Assembly (NCBI RefSeq): GCF_037042905.1
Contig: NC_087254.1
Span: forward strand, 11,951,103-12,015,102
DNA length: 64,000 nucleotides
Direction: 5' to 3'
DNA from: Lytechinus pictus
Taxonomy: Eukaryota; Echinodermata; Echinoidea; Temnopleuroida; Toxopneustidae
The position numbers and the translations under genes are program-made. This document shows, one piece after another, positions 44,600 to 57,735 of this stretch; the first letter of the stretch is position 1; each line of letters begins with the position of its first letter. Under the pieces are notes generated by a model. It saw nothing but the letters and a program-made list of their open reading frames with translations, made no database searches and was not told the DNA's origin.

Positions 44600-47210
44600 T
44601 TCTTAAAGGGATACTGGGGCATGTTTCATGAAACAATTTATACAGGTCTGAAGTCGGAGAACATCCTACAGAGATAATTAATTTGATAGGTGGTCCAAGA
44701 AGGTTATTTATGATTGTGTTAATGTTTGTGTGGTTGTCATGTCTGGCAAGCCTCTGGCAATAGCGTGTTATGAAAAAAAAAATATATGCATATAATTGCA
44801 GAAACCAATGAATGAAATGAAATGATATGAAAAAAAATGTATGTTGTAACCAAATCAACCCTTGTCCAACCTGCCGACTTTTAATTTGTTATCCAAATGG
44901 GGCCCAAAATGTGCCGACCAACCCTAATCTAATTTTTTGCGTACTTTTTTTACTGGCGAATGGCATGGTAGAACATCATCTATGACATGGGAAGGAAAAA
45001 AAAACAACAAAATAACCTGACTGACCGCCCTTTTTTTTTTTTACCTCCGTTACAGCAAACATTTTTGAGGCCTTATTTTAATAGTGAACAGAAGGAGAAA
45101 ATCTTAATATCGAAACACTTTCATTGCAAGTAGGATATGGTATGAATATGGGTTCTATTTTCAAACAAAAAAGTAATTTTTAAATGGTGAACCCAGAGAA
45201 AACTTCCTATTAAAAGTAGTAAGTCTTAATGACAATATAAACGGTGATGGAAAACAATACAGTATAAACTGTTTGAACTAACAGATTTTTAATTATGTCA
45301 CAAGGTTTGTTATTAAAGGATTTGAGCAAATCGAAATTGAAAAAAGAACATGTTCATCAGGAAGTACCAAACAGAAAAGTCATGCATGGCTGGCTATCAG
45401 TATCATTAGATAATTAACGAGGGCTCATTATGTGAATATCTATCCCAGCTTTTCAATCTATTTTGGATTATGGTGATCATCATTATATTGAAGTGAACTA
45501 ATGGTACGTATCTAGGCTATTTTAAGATACAAATTTCTGTGTCAAAAGTTTAAAGCTACATACAAGTAAATAGTTCCGAAGCCCGTTCCGAGGACCCTCC
45601 TTTTTACAATAAGCCCGCTCCAAGGCCCCCGTTTTTTGTCTCGCCCGCACAGACTATTTTGCCAATTGGAACCATACAAATCTATTCGACTTGGGAGACA
45701 TTGGACTGTAATTAATAGAAGAGATATACAGCACATATTAAACGTAGTAAGTCTTGAAGTTTGAGCTAAAACGTCGAGTAACCTCTCTTCACTTCAACCT
45801 GCTACTACTCAAACCATCGTTACTCAAGCCATTTTCAGCTCATCTCATCTGGTTTACAGTCCTTTCCAGGACTTCACTCACTTTCAAGAGAAGAATACTT
45901 CTAATTTTCTCTGTTCATTCTATCTCGTCTTTCCATTTCAATCTTTCTGCCTGTGTTTCCTTCCCTTCTTCATATTACACATGGTGAACCGTAAACCTTC
46001 TCCACGTTATACAGCACATGTTTCACATCATCTGGTCTAAAAAAAATTGCTTCGACTTGGAAAATTATACAAGTTTACTTTAATACTTGCATTCATTCTT
46101 TTTTATTGTTTCATGAAATTCACGTTCATAATTTCATAAAGGATGTTGTCTCTGATTTTATTTTTCACGATGATGTGTAGGCCTAAACAGTACTAATACC
46201 TTAATTCTTGCTGCCTGATACTGTATGTGTATGATACTGCGGGAACAGGGAAATGTTGAATGGCTACATTTATTTCCATGGATGGAAGAAGTCGCTTTGT
46301 GAGATAGACTATTAACGTGTATATGATTATTAAAGATACATGGCATAGCTGTGGCTTGAAGTATTGATTAATAAGCTCAAGTCATATCATAGCTTCCGGT
46401 ATTGGCAGTCTCACAAGGAATCTAATTCATGACATTCTTCAAGTTTGAGTCTAATGCTCTTACATGTAGAGTGCTGTAGTCTTAAGAATTCTGCATACAT
46501 GATAAGCCCTAAAGCTAGAATAATTAAGATCTTGAAATAAAGTACATTACTACGAGTCTTCTATACATTCCTCTTGATTACATACTTGGTTACAAACATC
46601 TATTTTATTAGGCACCTACTGAGCAGGTACTCCAATTTGTAATTTATTTATTATTTAATTTTTTCTAAAATTATCTATTCGGTCTTTTGCCATTTTGTTC
46701 AAACAGGTGCACATACAGTACTTTAATAAGGTTTTAGACCAAGTTGATGCAGTTTATAACCTTCCATATCAACTCCAATATTCTCTTATACATGTAAGTC
46801 AAAGCAATTTTTTTTAGACCAAATTATGTAGGGCTTATTTCTTAATATGACTTTATATGTTTGTCATTTTGCCTCCGACGAAGATTCTGCTAGGATCGAA
46901 AGCTTAGGCCCCTTTTTGACTTTATAACTTATTTCTTAATGTCAAACATACATTGTTTATCTGTGGTCCCAAATCCATTTCAGATTTAGGCAAAGTTACC
47001 CATATAATGCAGGAAAGACTTTGTTCACTAAATTTGATTAGCGTATATTAGTACGATAAAAGCTCTAAAAATACCAAGTTCTGTACAGTCCTATGTGGAA
47101 ATCTTGAGACAAAAGTCTTCTTTATATAGCATTTAAATAAAAAATATGCAAAGAAAATTGCGATGCTAGGAAAATTATTTCCTGCAATGAAATTGATGTG
47201 ACCTGATATG
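44600..47210. other. Gene-free stretch
   Basis: AT-rich DNA. 45580-45660 contains a pair of CCGAAGCCCGTTCCGAGGAC and AAGCCCGCTCCAAGGCCCCC words, a short internal repeat. No exon with good splice sites was recognised. Confidence 0.45.
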
Positions 47211-47214
47211 ATAT

Positions 47215-47345
47215 TATTATTAGCATGATATGATAATTATTGTTATTATTATCATTATTATTATTGTTATTATTATTGTTATTATTATTTTGATATTATT
47301 GTTATTATTATTATTATCATTATTAATGCTATCATTATGATGACT
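47215..47345 (+). repeat. ATT microsatellite
   Basis: Imperfect run of ATT/GTT/ATC triplets, with a TTG run at 47350. Open frames here encode Asn or Ile runs and are artefacts. Confidence 0.95.
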
Positions 47346-47379
47346 TATGTTGTTGTTGTTGTTAAGCCCGTCTAGATAG

Positions 47380-50310
47380 ATAAAAGTATTTTGCAAGAGA
47401 CAAACTACGGTAGATGTGGATGGAATTGGATCATTCATATGAGACCATAGACAATGCGGGATCAACTGTATTGATCACAAAGTTTTTTTGCAAAAAGCTT
47501 ATCTTTGCTTCCTGTTATCATGGAGGTAGAATCGAGGCAGGCCAAAATAGCCCTGTATCCAGGCAAGTTGTTGATCTCTTTCCATTTAATGACAGAATAT
47601 TATGGGTCAGTAGTCTTCAATAGGCGTGTCTTGGACAGATCCAGTAGTCAATACCGGTAGACCATACATGTATATGATGTGCAGTAAAAATCACTAGACG
47701 CGTAAATGTTCATTGACCCATGTGTCGATTTCATGGGTGTACACAATTTAGAAGTGTATGTATGTAAATTACATTGTAGGCCTACATGTACATTAAACCT
47801 GCCTTTCATATTAAAGCTTTGTTAAATTTCACCCCAAAATGTGTCTATCACTATGTAATTCATTACTAGATTATAATATGAATGTATGTTATACTGTGGA
47901 GGATACATGCATGAAATGATATTTAGCATCAAATAAAATTGTGAAATACTCCGACAGGTCGAATATGAGTGAAATGCATCAAAATAAGATGTGAATTAAT
48001 TTCGTTAAATGATAATTTGGGTCAAATAAAGGCTGTGAAACAATTTTTTTCGAGTCAGATAGAATATTATTAATTTATCATATCCCTTAAATTGTACATG
48101 GCTTTAATATTATTGAAATATTACAGAAACTCAAGTACACACAATATACATGTAATTTGCATCCATTCAGCTGGGTTTTAAACTACACATATGTAGGCCT
48201 ATATGGTCGTAGGAAAAGATCATAATTTGGGTCATCATTATTCATCCTTGATATTGTCGTCTTTTAATTGCTGGGTGAAATGAATACAGTGCATTAATTG
48301 TTTTTATAGCTGCAATTTGTAATCGTTTTGTATTGTTTGTATTGTCATAGCCTATAAATTTTGCCAGAGGAATGAATGATGTATTAATTGTCAAGGTATA
48401 GTACGTATTCAACTATTCATTATATACCCTGTACATGTACTTCATAAATCTAAAGGTCAAGTCTACCCAACAAGAAGGTGATATGATTATGAGAAAGAGA
48501 GAAATCATGCTTGTAGACAGTTTTAAGGGTTGAACTTGAAGTTGGTATTTCCGAATAGTGTGTGGAATTTACAGCGGAGCAATTGTCGCCGGAGCAAATG
48601 TCATGGGACCATTTCTTCCACTTAAAGATAATCAGAAAGCTATGAGTGATGACATTTATTATTAAAGCAAGATTCAATTCTTTTCTTGAATTATCATCAA
48701 TTTCACATATTTCCAAAGCATTAATATTGGTTGTACTGTACACGTATTAAAAATGAATATTATTTGTTGTTCTGTTATTTTTTGTAATCAATTTGATTAT
48801 TCTAGCTGATTAGAAGTTTTGCTTCATTGCAAGGAATATAACTCACTTTCACCTGAGGAATGCATGCAAGTCTGTATCTGTTATTTTTTACAATGTACAC
48901 TATAAAAAGACAAGGAAATTGAATCTGGCATACAATGTAAAGGTACACACCATTTCCTCTCTCGAGATAAAGTTCCATGTACAGTATGCTACTTTTAGAT
49001 GTCTTTATTCTGGATTACAATACATGGTTATATGACAGATTGCTACCAGCACTATCTCCCAGTATTCTTTACAATGAATATTTGTCTCAAATAACTTGTA
49101 TGATTTGATCTTGAACGTTGTAACTTGATCAGCATATTTAGTATAACATCCTGTTGTGAATTCCAGGGTCCAAGGTAGTATCCAGGGCATCGTTTTCATG
49201 AAATGTGTCAGTTTTAAAATTTAGTAAATTAATGTCTTGAATGAATAGATTTTGTAAAAATAAACAGTCGTACTGTAGGAATCCATTCTCTAAAAGGGCA
49301 AGTCAAACATGGATACGTAACTTTTATACTTTATTTGATGGCAGTGCAACACTGGACTTTCATGGCTAGGAAAACAAAAACATTAAATGAAAATGATAAA
49401 GAATTAAAATAGACCCTAAGGTTGTATCAGTTTGTACTTTGTTTCACTAACTGCATCTCTGTTTCCGAATATTATTTTTATTCTTGGAATCTCGCTTTCA
49501 GTTTCATGGCATCAATAAAAATGTTCTATTTTAAGTTAAAATGTTTGATGATTCTATCAATATCAGCAACGAATAGTGTGCTACAATGTAGTTATACCTC
49601 AATGTGTGCACTGGACTGACGTTCCCAACTGCATACAGCTTTTTCAATGACCACTCTTCTCTGAATCACTATTTCCCTTTGGGTCGTGTGGTCTGAGAGC
49701 ATTGGACTCATGACCGTGGGTTGTCACATCGATTTCCTGCTTTGCCATTGACCCAATTTGAAAAAAAGACTCGAAAGTAATTTCTATCATATTAAGCCTT
49801 AGGTCAGCCATAATGCCTGGATTAATAGATGGAAATGTAATTGGTTATACCAGTAGAAAGCATCAATCATTGTTTTATTGAATGCTCATTTAAGAAATAG
49901 ATAAAAATGCCAATCCATGAGGAAATATTTACATGTAATTAGTATGGATCCAGTAAAATCATTTTAATATTAATTTGAAAAAAATATATTGTTCATTGAA
50001 TGAATAGCAAAATTTGACAGTGTTGCACACCCTGGAAATATATAGTAGAATATGATGGGCCATTAACACTTTTTTTCTTGAATAATAATGATATTCATTC
50101 ATTCATGTGTAGAGCTTGATACAGTGGACTGGCATTGCATTTTAAAGCACTTTACAAATATATTAATTCCCAAGTCAATGAATCCAGGCTCGTCCACAAC
50201 ACAATGTACTTTCTACACTCCCGGGGAGCATTCCAACAAGAGTTTTAAAACTGAATTGCTAGGTATATAATGTAGGCTTTTGCATCTTACCAGTACCATC
50301 TACCCATTAA
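47380..50310. other. Gene-free stretch
   Basis: AT-rich. It contains the dispersed word GGAGCAATTGTCGCCGGAGC at 48574 (partner at 33214) and a tRNA-A-box-like fragment (TCGTGTGGTCTGAGAGC) at 49683. No coding exon identified. Confidence 0.5.
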
Positions 50311-50316
50311 TGTCTA

Positions 50317-50530
50317 GTGGGCGCGTCGTGGTCTAGTGGTTCTGACTCTCGCCTTTCAAATAGAGGGTCTTGGGTTCGAATCCTAGCCATGGCGTGTTTT
50401 CCTTCAGCAAGAAATTTATCCACACTGCTGCACTCAACCCAGGTGAGGTAAATGGGTACCAGCAGGAAATAATTCCTCAAAAAACTGTGTGCACCCAAAT
50501 CGGTAGCATAGCTTAGCTAAGTAATAATAA
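50317..50530 (+). repeat. tRNA-derived SINE, copy 3
   Basis: GTCGTGGTCTAGTGGTTCTG and TGGGTTCGAATCCTAGCC are the A- and B-box parts. CTTCAGCAAGAAATTTATCC and CCCAGGTGAGGTAAATGGGT follow, and the tail is AATAATAATA. The best preserved copy in the window. An inverted fragment of the 2836-3085 SINE lies at 50605-50680. Confidence 0.85.
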
Positions 50531-50743
50531 TAGCAGGGCCCGCTGGGAGAACAGTTTTTCTGAACTGAAGTGGCTACCCTGGGTAAATATACCGTTATTA
50601 TTATTAATAGCACCTGGGTAGGAGAGTGGTAAAGTGTGGATTAACGCCTTGCCAGGTGATGATAGCCCAAGACAGCTACTATACTAATGCCAAGCCATGT
50701 CTGATATATACAGTATGATATACACTGTACATGTAAAGCAGTC

Positions 50744-51228
50744 TAGAGGTGGTTTCAGACCGCCTCGAAGTTCGTCAGTTTCAGGTATTCTCTGATCGGG
50801 AAAGTTACCCCGATCAGAAAATACCAGGTATTTTGGTAATGTGAAAGGAAACTACGCGTAATTTCCCCGAAAGAAAATACCCGCTAAATAGTAGGTACTT
50901 GGCGAAATTACGAGAACTTTCGCGGGGATTTTTCCAAGGTCGCAGGTATTTTGGCAATGTGAAAGCAATTTACGGGAACTTTTAGCCCAGCGTGTCGTTG
51001 GGCGCGGGAGCCGTGGGTGACTGCTGGGCTAGTGGTTTTGAATCTCGCGCCTTGCCTGCTTATTAGACCATACTGCGCATGCTCCTAACTTCAGGAATTT
51101 ATCCCGAAGGGTATGTTTCGGGGCGGTGTGAATGCAGGAATAATAAATGGGTATTTTTTAGCCTAAAAATGTTCTCGTAATATAATGGGGATTCTTGTGA
51201 TCGAGGCGGTTTGAAACTGCCTAGGCAT
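50744..51228. mobile_element. ~485-bp TIR element
   Basis: GGTGGTTTCAGACCGCCTCG at the left and CGAGGCGGTTTGAAACTGCC at the right are inverse ends. The repeated internal phrase CAGGTATTTTGG(C/T)AATGTGAA occurs twice. No coding capacity. Confidence 0.75.
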
Positions 51229-51246
51229 CCATCACACATTGCATAC

Positions 51247-51421
51247 CTGAAGGCTTTACTGTACATATACCGGTACATTGCAAGTTTAGCATCAAGAGTT
51301 TCAATTTCTAGAGTTCCTTGCTGCCAAATTGATCTGTCAGTAACATGATGGAAACAAATTCTTTTTATAAATAATTCAATGATTTCGCAGGATGCATCCC
51401 AGAACAATTTGTAAACTTTGT
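51247..51421 (-). CDS. Candidate exon, unidentified
   Basis: Minus-strand acceptor ACATACCAG and donor TTCAG^GTATGC bracket an open frame reading KVYKLFWDASCEIIELFIKR, ICFHHVTDRSIWQQGTLEIE and TLDAKLAMYRYMYSKAF. The composition looks protein-like and differs from chance AT-rich frames, but I recognise no family. It could be an upstream exon of the gene at 38046-44588, though at least one more exon would be needed to reconcile the phase. Confidence 0.35.
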
Positions 51422-51449
51422 CTGGTATGTGTGGTATGTGGTATCCAAA

Positions 51450-52660
51450 GTCTTTCCTCCGACTTTATCACACTTCTGACAGCTCCTTCTGCCAGTAGTC
51501 TTGTTTTCCAGACCCTTTTTTCTGACAGCTATGCCATCTGAAAGGATGAATGTAGGGGTATTTTTTTTACTTGCTGTACAGAAATGTAATATGTAATATC
51601 AAGCTCCTATCGCATTTTATTTTAGAGAATGAATCTACATGATGTGATAGATGTTAACCAGATTTTCTCAATAAAATGGCAAGTTTGATTATTTTAATCT
51701 AGGACTTCCCTAATAGGGGCTGTACTTTGTACATGTTTACACATTAAAATGTATAAATTGCATTGTCAATAAAGTTAAACATTTAATTGCACTGCAGTTA
51801 TAATTCCAAGCAAAGAAGATCCACAATGTCTGCATTTTATATCATACATTTCGAGATATTGTGTGTTTGGTTCAACTAGGGGTTACATTGAAGAAAAGTG
51901 GATGGTTTTCTATCCTGCCTCATCTTAAATCTAAATTTTGTCAACAATTTTTTGTTTGTTTAATCAACAGTTTTTAAGAAGGTACCAATATTTAGTTCCA
52001 TGAGTACTACTATCTAAAGCTGATGTGAAATTAGTGCTGTTTGATGGTCTTTAATTAAAGACTACAACTGCCACACAACACCACACACCCCTCTCCCAGC
52101 TGTATACGTGTAGACTGTCCAATCTGTTTCAGTGCATGCCATTTTATGTATCGTCTTAATTTGTCATACGCGATACTTCTAATGACCCCTGTCGATATTG
52201 TACCTTGAATGTATGAATGCACACACGTCTTTACGAGGCGGTTTATATTTTCCTGACAAGAGATGGGATTCTTATGCTGCACAAAAACCCTGAAAGTATT
52301 TTGTATTGCTGTCTTTTTACTCTTAATAACCTTATGCGCATCATTCATGTACATGTATATATTTACATTTTGTTGTTGTCATGTACATCTTTTATGACTG
52401 TCACTGGCACCCATGAGCACTAGTTTCCATTTAAGAATTCCTCTATTTTTTGCACACTCTTTGTCTCTCAAAATAGATTATATTTACCGAAGCGTCTTTA
52501 ATGTATTTACACAGTGTGTACAACCAAAACATACTGTTATTCCCTTTGTCTGCCACCGCCCCCCCCCCCCTCTTCTTGAAGTGTGAATTGGAATTTGAAA
52601 TATCACCTGAGCTGGAAGCTCAAACTTGAATTATCATGCCTGGAAACCCTGCATGAGACC
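51450..52660. other. Gene-free stretch
   Basis: No exon called. A minus-strand frame at 52055-52205 (SIAYDKLRRYIKWHALKQIG) follows an acceptor-like site but lacks a clear donor, so it is not annotated as coding. Confidence 0.4.
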
Positions 52661-52672
52661 AGACCAATATCT

Positions 52673-53119
52673 GGGGGGGGGGGGGGGGGCACGTACATTG
52701 GCGAGTGGATACCATGCGCGACCAAAAAACACGTAAAAAGGATGTCTTTTTCAAGATAGGGCACGTTACGTAACGTAATAAGGGTGTCAAAAACACTAAA
52801 ATTGAGCTATTGAGTGTTTAGGGTCAAATTTGCGAGGGTGTAAAAAATTAAGACTAAAATGTTTTATAAAGGATGTTTTATTAACCCAATCAGGTATTAA
52901 AACCGACGACAGTGCACATAACAATGAAAATATTGTTGTACTTGTTTAGGGGGTCAATTCAGGGAATACTTGCCAAGAGTATTGTTTTGTAAGGTTTCAC
53001 ACACCAATACTTGTTAAGGGGTGCATTTTCAGAATATGGAAAATACGTGTTTAGGGTGCTTTTCGAGACCCCATGGTCACGCATGCTATTCACTCGTCAA
53101 TGGAAGTGGCCCCCCCGGG
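52673..53119. mobile_element. GTTTAGGG-repeat element, diverged copy
   Basis: A G run followed by GGCACGTACATTGGCGAGTG at the left and CACTCGTCAATGGAAGTGGC followed by CCCCCCGGG at the right. Internal GTGTTTAGGGTC, CTTGTTTAGGGGG and CGTGTTTAGGGTGC words link it to 11537-11955 and 12163-12607. Confidence 0.65.
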
Positions 53120-54009
53120 CAATATCCACAGGGCTCCGTATTTAAACATGAGATGAATTCACAACATGAGCTTCAACATTCTGAGCATTATAAAACAAAT
53201 CCACATATTTTCATTTCATTGCATTGGGTCTGTATGTACACACACGTGGGTTTGAATATATTGGAGTCATTGTGGATGCGTCATCTCATGTTCCTTACTG
53301 TCTGTCCGTCTGAGTCACATGGAGCTATGATTATTTGATTAAACTACAGTAGTCACATTCAGGGGATACCCTGTGAACATATACAGTGCATGTCACATTA
53401 TTCACATATGTCACATTATTTTGTATGTATACATGTATATAGGCCTATATTTACAGAATAATGTGACTGGGTGTCACCATCATGGATTTACATGTACTTT
53501 TCCAAATGCCTTTGAAATAAATGAATAATTATTAATGTTTTATTTTTATTTTATTTGATTATTTTTGAAAAGAAATAGTGTGATAAAATAGATGATTCTA
53601 TTTTGTTTTATTTTACCATATACTATTAAAAGAAAAAATTCCCTCTCAAGTCTCTTGATAATTTTCTCATTTTTGAGGGCTCATTTTCCTCTTTGTTTGG
53701 AAAGACTGTACTTGCATATAGTTTTCAGTGAACAATCAGTTTTATAATCATAGATGGAATTTATGTTCAGACTCATGTAAAATCATATATCTTTATTTTA
53801 TGAAATTATTTATGGACTGTAGCATGGATAAATATACTGTACCATTTTCATTTACTCTTCACAGTATTTGGTACTCCTTATGATCAATTTAACATCTGAA
53901 ACTTGCTACTCACAACGAATTATAAAAAAAATAGACAATATGATTTATTATGACAAATGCCTGCATGTGTACATGTATGTATGAACTGCGATTAACTGCT
54001 TCTAGACTG

Positions 54010-54560
54010 TACATTATTTCCATGTATTTGAATTTCCCATGCCAGCTTGTCAAACAGTGCGAAGCAAAGAACGATTATGTTGTCTGTGTCTGGAGTGCAG
54101 ATGTTATGCATGCAGCCAGGGTTCCCCCTGCCGCCGTCTCCATCCGTCACTGTGCTGAAGTTTTTTAGGCCACGTTCACACGTACACTCCATCATCGTTT
54201 ATATCACATCATTGCCATGCCAATAGATCATTGGATCATTTTAGAACTTCCCATGTTGTAAAGGTGAAATTGTCTCATTGAATTCATTTGCCATGAAAAA
54301 TCAAGATCTTGTACATGTAGGCCTATACTACATGTACAGTACAGTACTACTAGAAGATCATAGAAAAGTCATAAGCATGTTTGTGTGCTCGGAATCGTTT
54401 TCTTGTATTTCAATTCCCAAACCCTGGCTTGTCAAACAGTCTGTATTTAAAGAGTAAGGAGAGATTATGCTGTCTGGTCTGAGGGCTGCCATTATGCATG
54501 CAGGATCCATACATACTCTCTCATCGGTTCACACCAATCAAGTGTTACGTTTCTCTTTGA
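54010..54560 (+). repeat. Diverged ~385-bp-spaced duplication
   Basis: 54010-54120 and 54400-54510 share TTGTATTT(G/C)AATTCCCA, GGCTTGTCAAACAGT, AGA(A/G)(C/A)GATTATG(T/C)TGTCTG and TTATGCATGCAG in the same order. The copies are diverged. No reading frame is conserved. Confidence 0.65.
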
Positions 54561-54944
54561 TCACACTTCACAATTTCTCGTAAAATAGTACACTTGCGCT
54601 CTCAAAAATCTATAGTGTCAAAGTAAAATGACATGCAATATGTATTTCTGCCTGAGGTTACACCATGTTGATTGAGTCCGTGTAGATTTAGGGGTGTGCA
54701 TTACTGCATTGCAGTCCTCCGTCTTTTGTTAGTATAAAGCTCACTCTATCTACTATACAGTGGAAAAGTGGTTTTATTTCACCTTATAATTTGCTAAACA
54801 ACAAGACAATATTTTGCAATAATCCATCATATAATTATTTGGTTAGAGAGGTTTTACTGTTGACAAAAGATACATAGAGTTTACAGTATATACGGTAGTG
54901 CTTGTATCCCCCTTGTTCGGTGCTCAAGGCACTCCTATTTTACA

Positions 54945-55147
54945 CGGCTAAGCTAGTCTACCGATTCTTGGGCTCACAGCTTTTTGAGGAATTACTTCCT
55001 GCCGGTACCCATTTACCTCACCTGGGTTAGGTGCAGCACCATGTTGGTAAATTTCTTGCTGAAGGAAACCACGCCATGGCTGGGAATCTAACCCACATCC
55101 CTCAGATTGAAAGACGAGAGTCTTAACCACTAGACCACACGCCCCCA
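54945..55147 (-). repeat. tRNA-derived SINE, copy 4
   Basis: Reverse-complement SINE: GTGGTCTAGTGGTTAAGAC (A box) and GGGTTAGATTCCCAGCC (B-box-like) read on the minus strand. ACCTCACCTGGGTT and TTACTTCCTGCCGGTACCC follow on the plus strand. Confidence 0.8.
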
Positions 55148-55473
55148 ATATGATGACCTGAATAGCATAGTGGAAAGAAGTCAAATATTGGGGCAAGTAT
55201 ATTTGGGAGTATTTAAATCTGGGAAAGGATTGTCCGGAAATGTACATTGTGTTTATTTCATTTTCACATAGAGAAGGGAATCGGAATGTGTAAAGTTTTA
55301 GAATCTAGATTTATAAATGAAATGTACAAGTACAATTTGCTTTCCAAATATAAACAACATTCTGGAGTGTTTTCTCTGTATATTATCATAGATAAAACTT
55401 TGCCAAGAGCAAAGGTTAATTGGGGAAGTAAAAGTTGTGTTTACTTGTGTTCAGTTGACTTCATGCTGTTCAG

Positions 55474-55567
55474 TCAAGGTTACAATAACCAGCTTTTAGG
55501 TCAACAGTCTGAAGACTCTGAAAGTGAATTCTTGATAAAGATTGTAGATAGGTACACATTTCACATG
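55474..55567 (+). CDS. Candidate exon, unidentified
   Basis: Strong acceptor (CTTCATGCTGTTCAG) and donor (CACATG^GTAAGA) flank a 94-nt open segment encoding GYNNQLLGQQSEDSESEFLI followed by KIVDRYTFHM. The splice signals are the main support and the composition is protein-like. No family recognised, and no adjoining exon could be placed with confidence. Confidence 0.35.
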
Positions 55568-55649
55568 GTAAGAATAATCTTTATACTTATAATACCTTTA
55601 TACAGCATCAACGGGAAAAATGCAATTGTTTATGCAGGAGTTTTCAGGG

Positions 55650-55803
55650 CAGCGTTTCATGAAAGGACTTGTCAGACGTTTTATCCGACAAGTCCCATTT
55701 TATCCGACAGTTACCATAGTAACAGTGCTTCTCAACCAATCATAATCAAGAAAAGTTGTCAGATCTGACTACTTGTTGGACAAAAATGTTGATGAAACGC
55801 TCC
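55650..55803. mobile_element. TIR element (GCGTTTCATGAA family)
   Basis: GCGTTTCATGAAAGGACTTG and the inverse GATGAAACGC mark the ends. TGTCAGATCTGACTACTTG, GTTACCATAGTAACAGTGCT and CTCAACCAATCATAATCAAG match, inverted, the 3735-3958 and 6335-6480 remnants. Confidence 0.7.
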
Positions 55804-56371
55804 GTCTCTCTAGCTTGTTTTGCTAACAATCATTAATTTTCTATTCACTTTTAGTATTTTGAAAAAAAATATGGTTACAAGATGAGTCAAAATTACTGAT
55901 AAAGGGATAATTCTATCAAAAAGTGTTAAGTGTCTATAGCTCTTTTCCACCGCAAATAAAACTGAAATTTTTTGAAGATATGAAGATAGATCGGAGCACA
56001 GCTGCTTTTGATGAACCATGAATAGGGGAAATCTGGCAGCTGTTTCAGAGCAAGAAGGAAGCTTACGCTTTGTAAAGGATATGAATTAATGCCCTTCTTG
56101 CAGGTCACATAGGACTGTCTGTAGTTGACACCTGAAGTGTGAAATGTGGCGGATATTACCTTGGAAAATTGAGTCTCCATACACCCTCTGGTATGGCAGG
56201 GGAATATTGCATATTTGAGCGTGCTTCGTCTGCCGTCCACAATTGTATGTACAAATGTAATTTTGTAAGGAGACTGCATGGTGCAAAGTATACTGAGAAA
56301 ATGTTCTTTATTCCATAGTCATGAAAAATTTACTTGTTAAAGTTGCTTCTCACTTAATAGTCTATAGCTTT

Positions 56372-56882
56372 TAAAGGTCAAGTCCACCTCAAAAAAATGT
56401 TGATCTGAAGCAATAGAGAAAAATCAGACAAGCATGATGCTGAAAATTTCATCAAAATCGGATGTAAAATAAGAAATTTATGACATTTTGAAGTTTCGCT
56501 TATTTTTTACCAAATAGTTATACATGTATGCACAATTTAGTCACATGTTAATTAGAGCATGGATGATGTCCTTCACTCACTATTTTTTTTTTTTTTTTTT
56601 TTGAATTAGACAATATTTCAATTTTTAAGGATTTGAAAATAAGGACCAACTTGACTGAACCATAAAATGTTAAACAATGGTAATTCCACATGTTCAGGGA
56701 GAAATAAAACTTTGTTTCACAGGTCCATGATGAGAAAATTATAATATTTCATATTTCATATAATGAAATACAAAAGAAATAGTGAGTGAGTGAGTGATGT
56801 CATCAGTTCTCTCATTTGCATATCGATCCAGCTCTCTTTTTATTCAAATCAACTTTTATTTGGAGTGGACTTGTCCTTTAAT
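56372..56882. mobile_element. Foldback element, copy 2
   Basis: Left end AAAGGTCAAGTCCACCTCAA and right end GAGTGGACTTGTCCTTTA are inverted. TTTCATCAAAATCGGATGTA is shared with copy 1 at 37073-37675. The middle has a T run. Confidence 0.85.
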
Positions 56883-57331
56883 AATGTGTAATGTATAAAC
56901 TGATCGTACTGTAACATATGAAGAAATAAATTGCATTCAACAGATTTATTAATGACATTTTATAAATGACTATGGAGTGTTGTTACCATATTAACAGTAC
57001 ATATATATTTCACTTGTAAATCAATTAAATCACTCTTGTTTTTAGTTTCATTTTTTAGACTGAGAGAGTATCATATGTTTTGAATAGAACTTCTGTCTTT
57101 GATAGAACAGAATAGGATTATAATTTATATTGAGTAGGATAATAATTATCTTGCAGTACAATGCATTAATAGCCATATATCAAACAAGTTTAGATAACTG
57201 AAAAGTAATTATGACGACTAGAGTGTAATCCAATTAATTACAGCTACACTGGCGTGGTATGTGGATGTACTCATATTGGCAACATCTTATTTGTCAACTT
57301 TGAAACTTTGTTTTCATTTATTTAATGTCAT

Positions 57332-57735
57332 CTTTAAAGATAAATGCCAGTTGTGGTAACGATCTCAAAATGAGTTTGAACAGAATCCAATAAAATGGCC
57401 ACCCAAGTGTTTTTATGTATTTATAAATAAAAAATATGTGCCAAATGACACTGGGAAAAAGTGTGCAACTCCCTAGAAATGAGCAAAATAAGCACAGAAT
57501 TTCATAAAATGTCCGGTATGTTTCCAAGTAATATTAATAATACACTGTCCCACATACGTCTTTTTGTGTCAGTGATCATCAGAATTATCGGTTCTCAGCT
57601 AAAATTTCATGATATCAAAAAGAGAAGTTTATTTCAATGTACCAGATCTAGAACTATTATCATGTCTTGGCAGTTGACCTTGATTTTAAAGACTTTCTTA
57701 TGAAATAATTGTTTGCTGCAACTACTTTCTTTTAA
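57332..57735 (+). repeat. Dispersed ~400-bp repeat, copy 1
   Basis: AAAGATAAATGCCAGTTGTG, ATCTCAAAATGAGTT, CCACCCAAGTGTTT, ACACTGTCCCACATA and GTGATCATCAGAATTATCGG occur in the same order in copy 2 at 59226-59620. Open frames inside either copy are not conserved. Confidence 0.85.

Noticed and set aside
55247..55768. A 173-codon open frame taken as one gene
   Set aside because: It crosses a strong acceptor and donor and is AT-rich with no similarity. Only the 55474-55567 segment is kept as a candidate exon.
56086..56286. Possible minus-strand exon (CGRQTKHAQICNIPLPYQRV)
   Set aside because: A donor-like GTAATA is present but the acceptor is poor, two frames are open, and no family is recognised.
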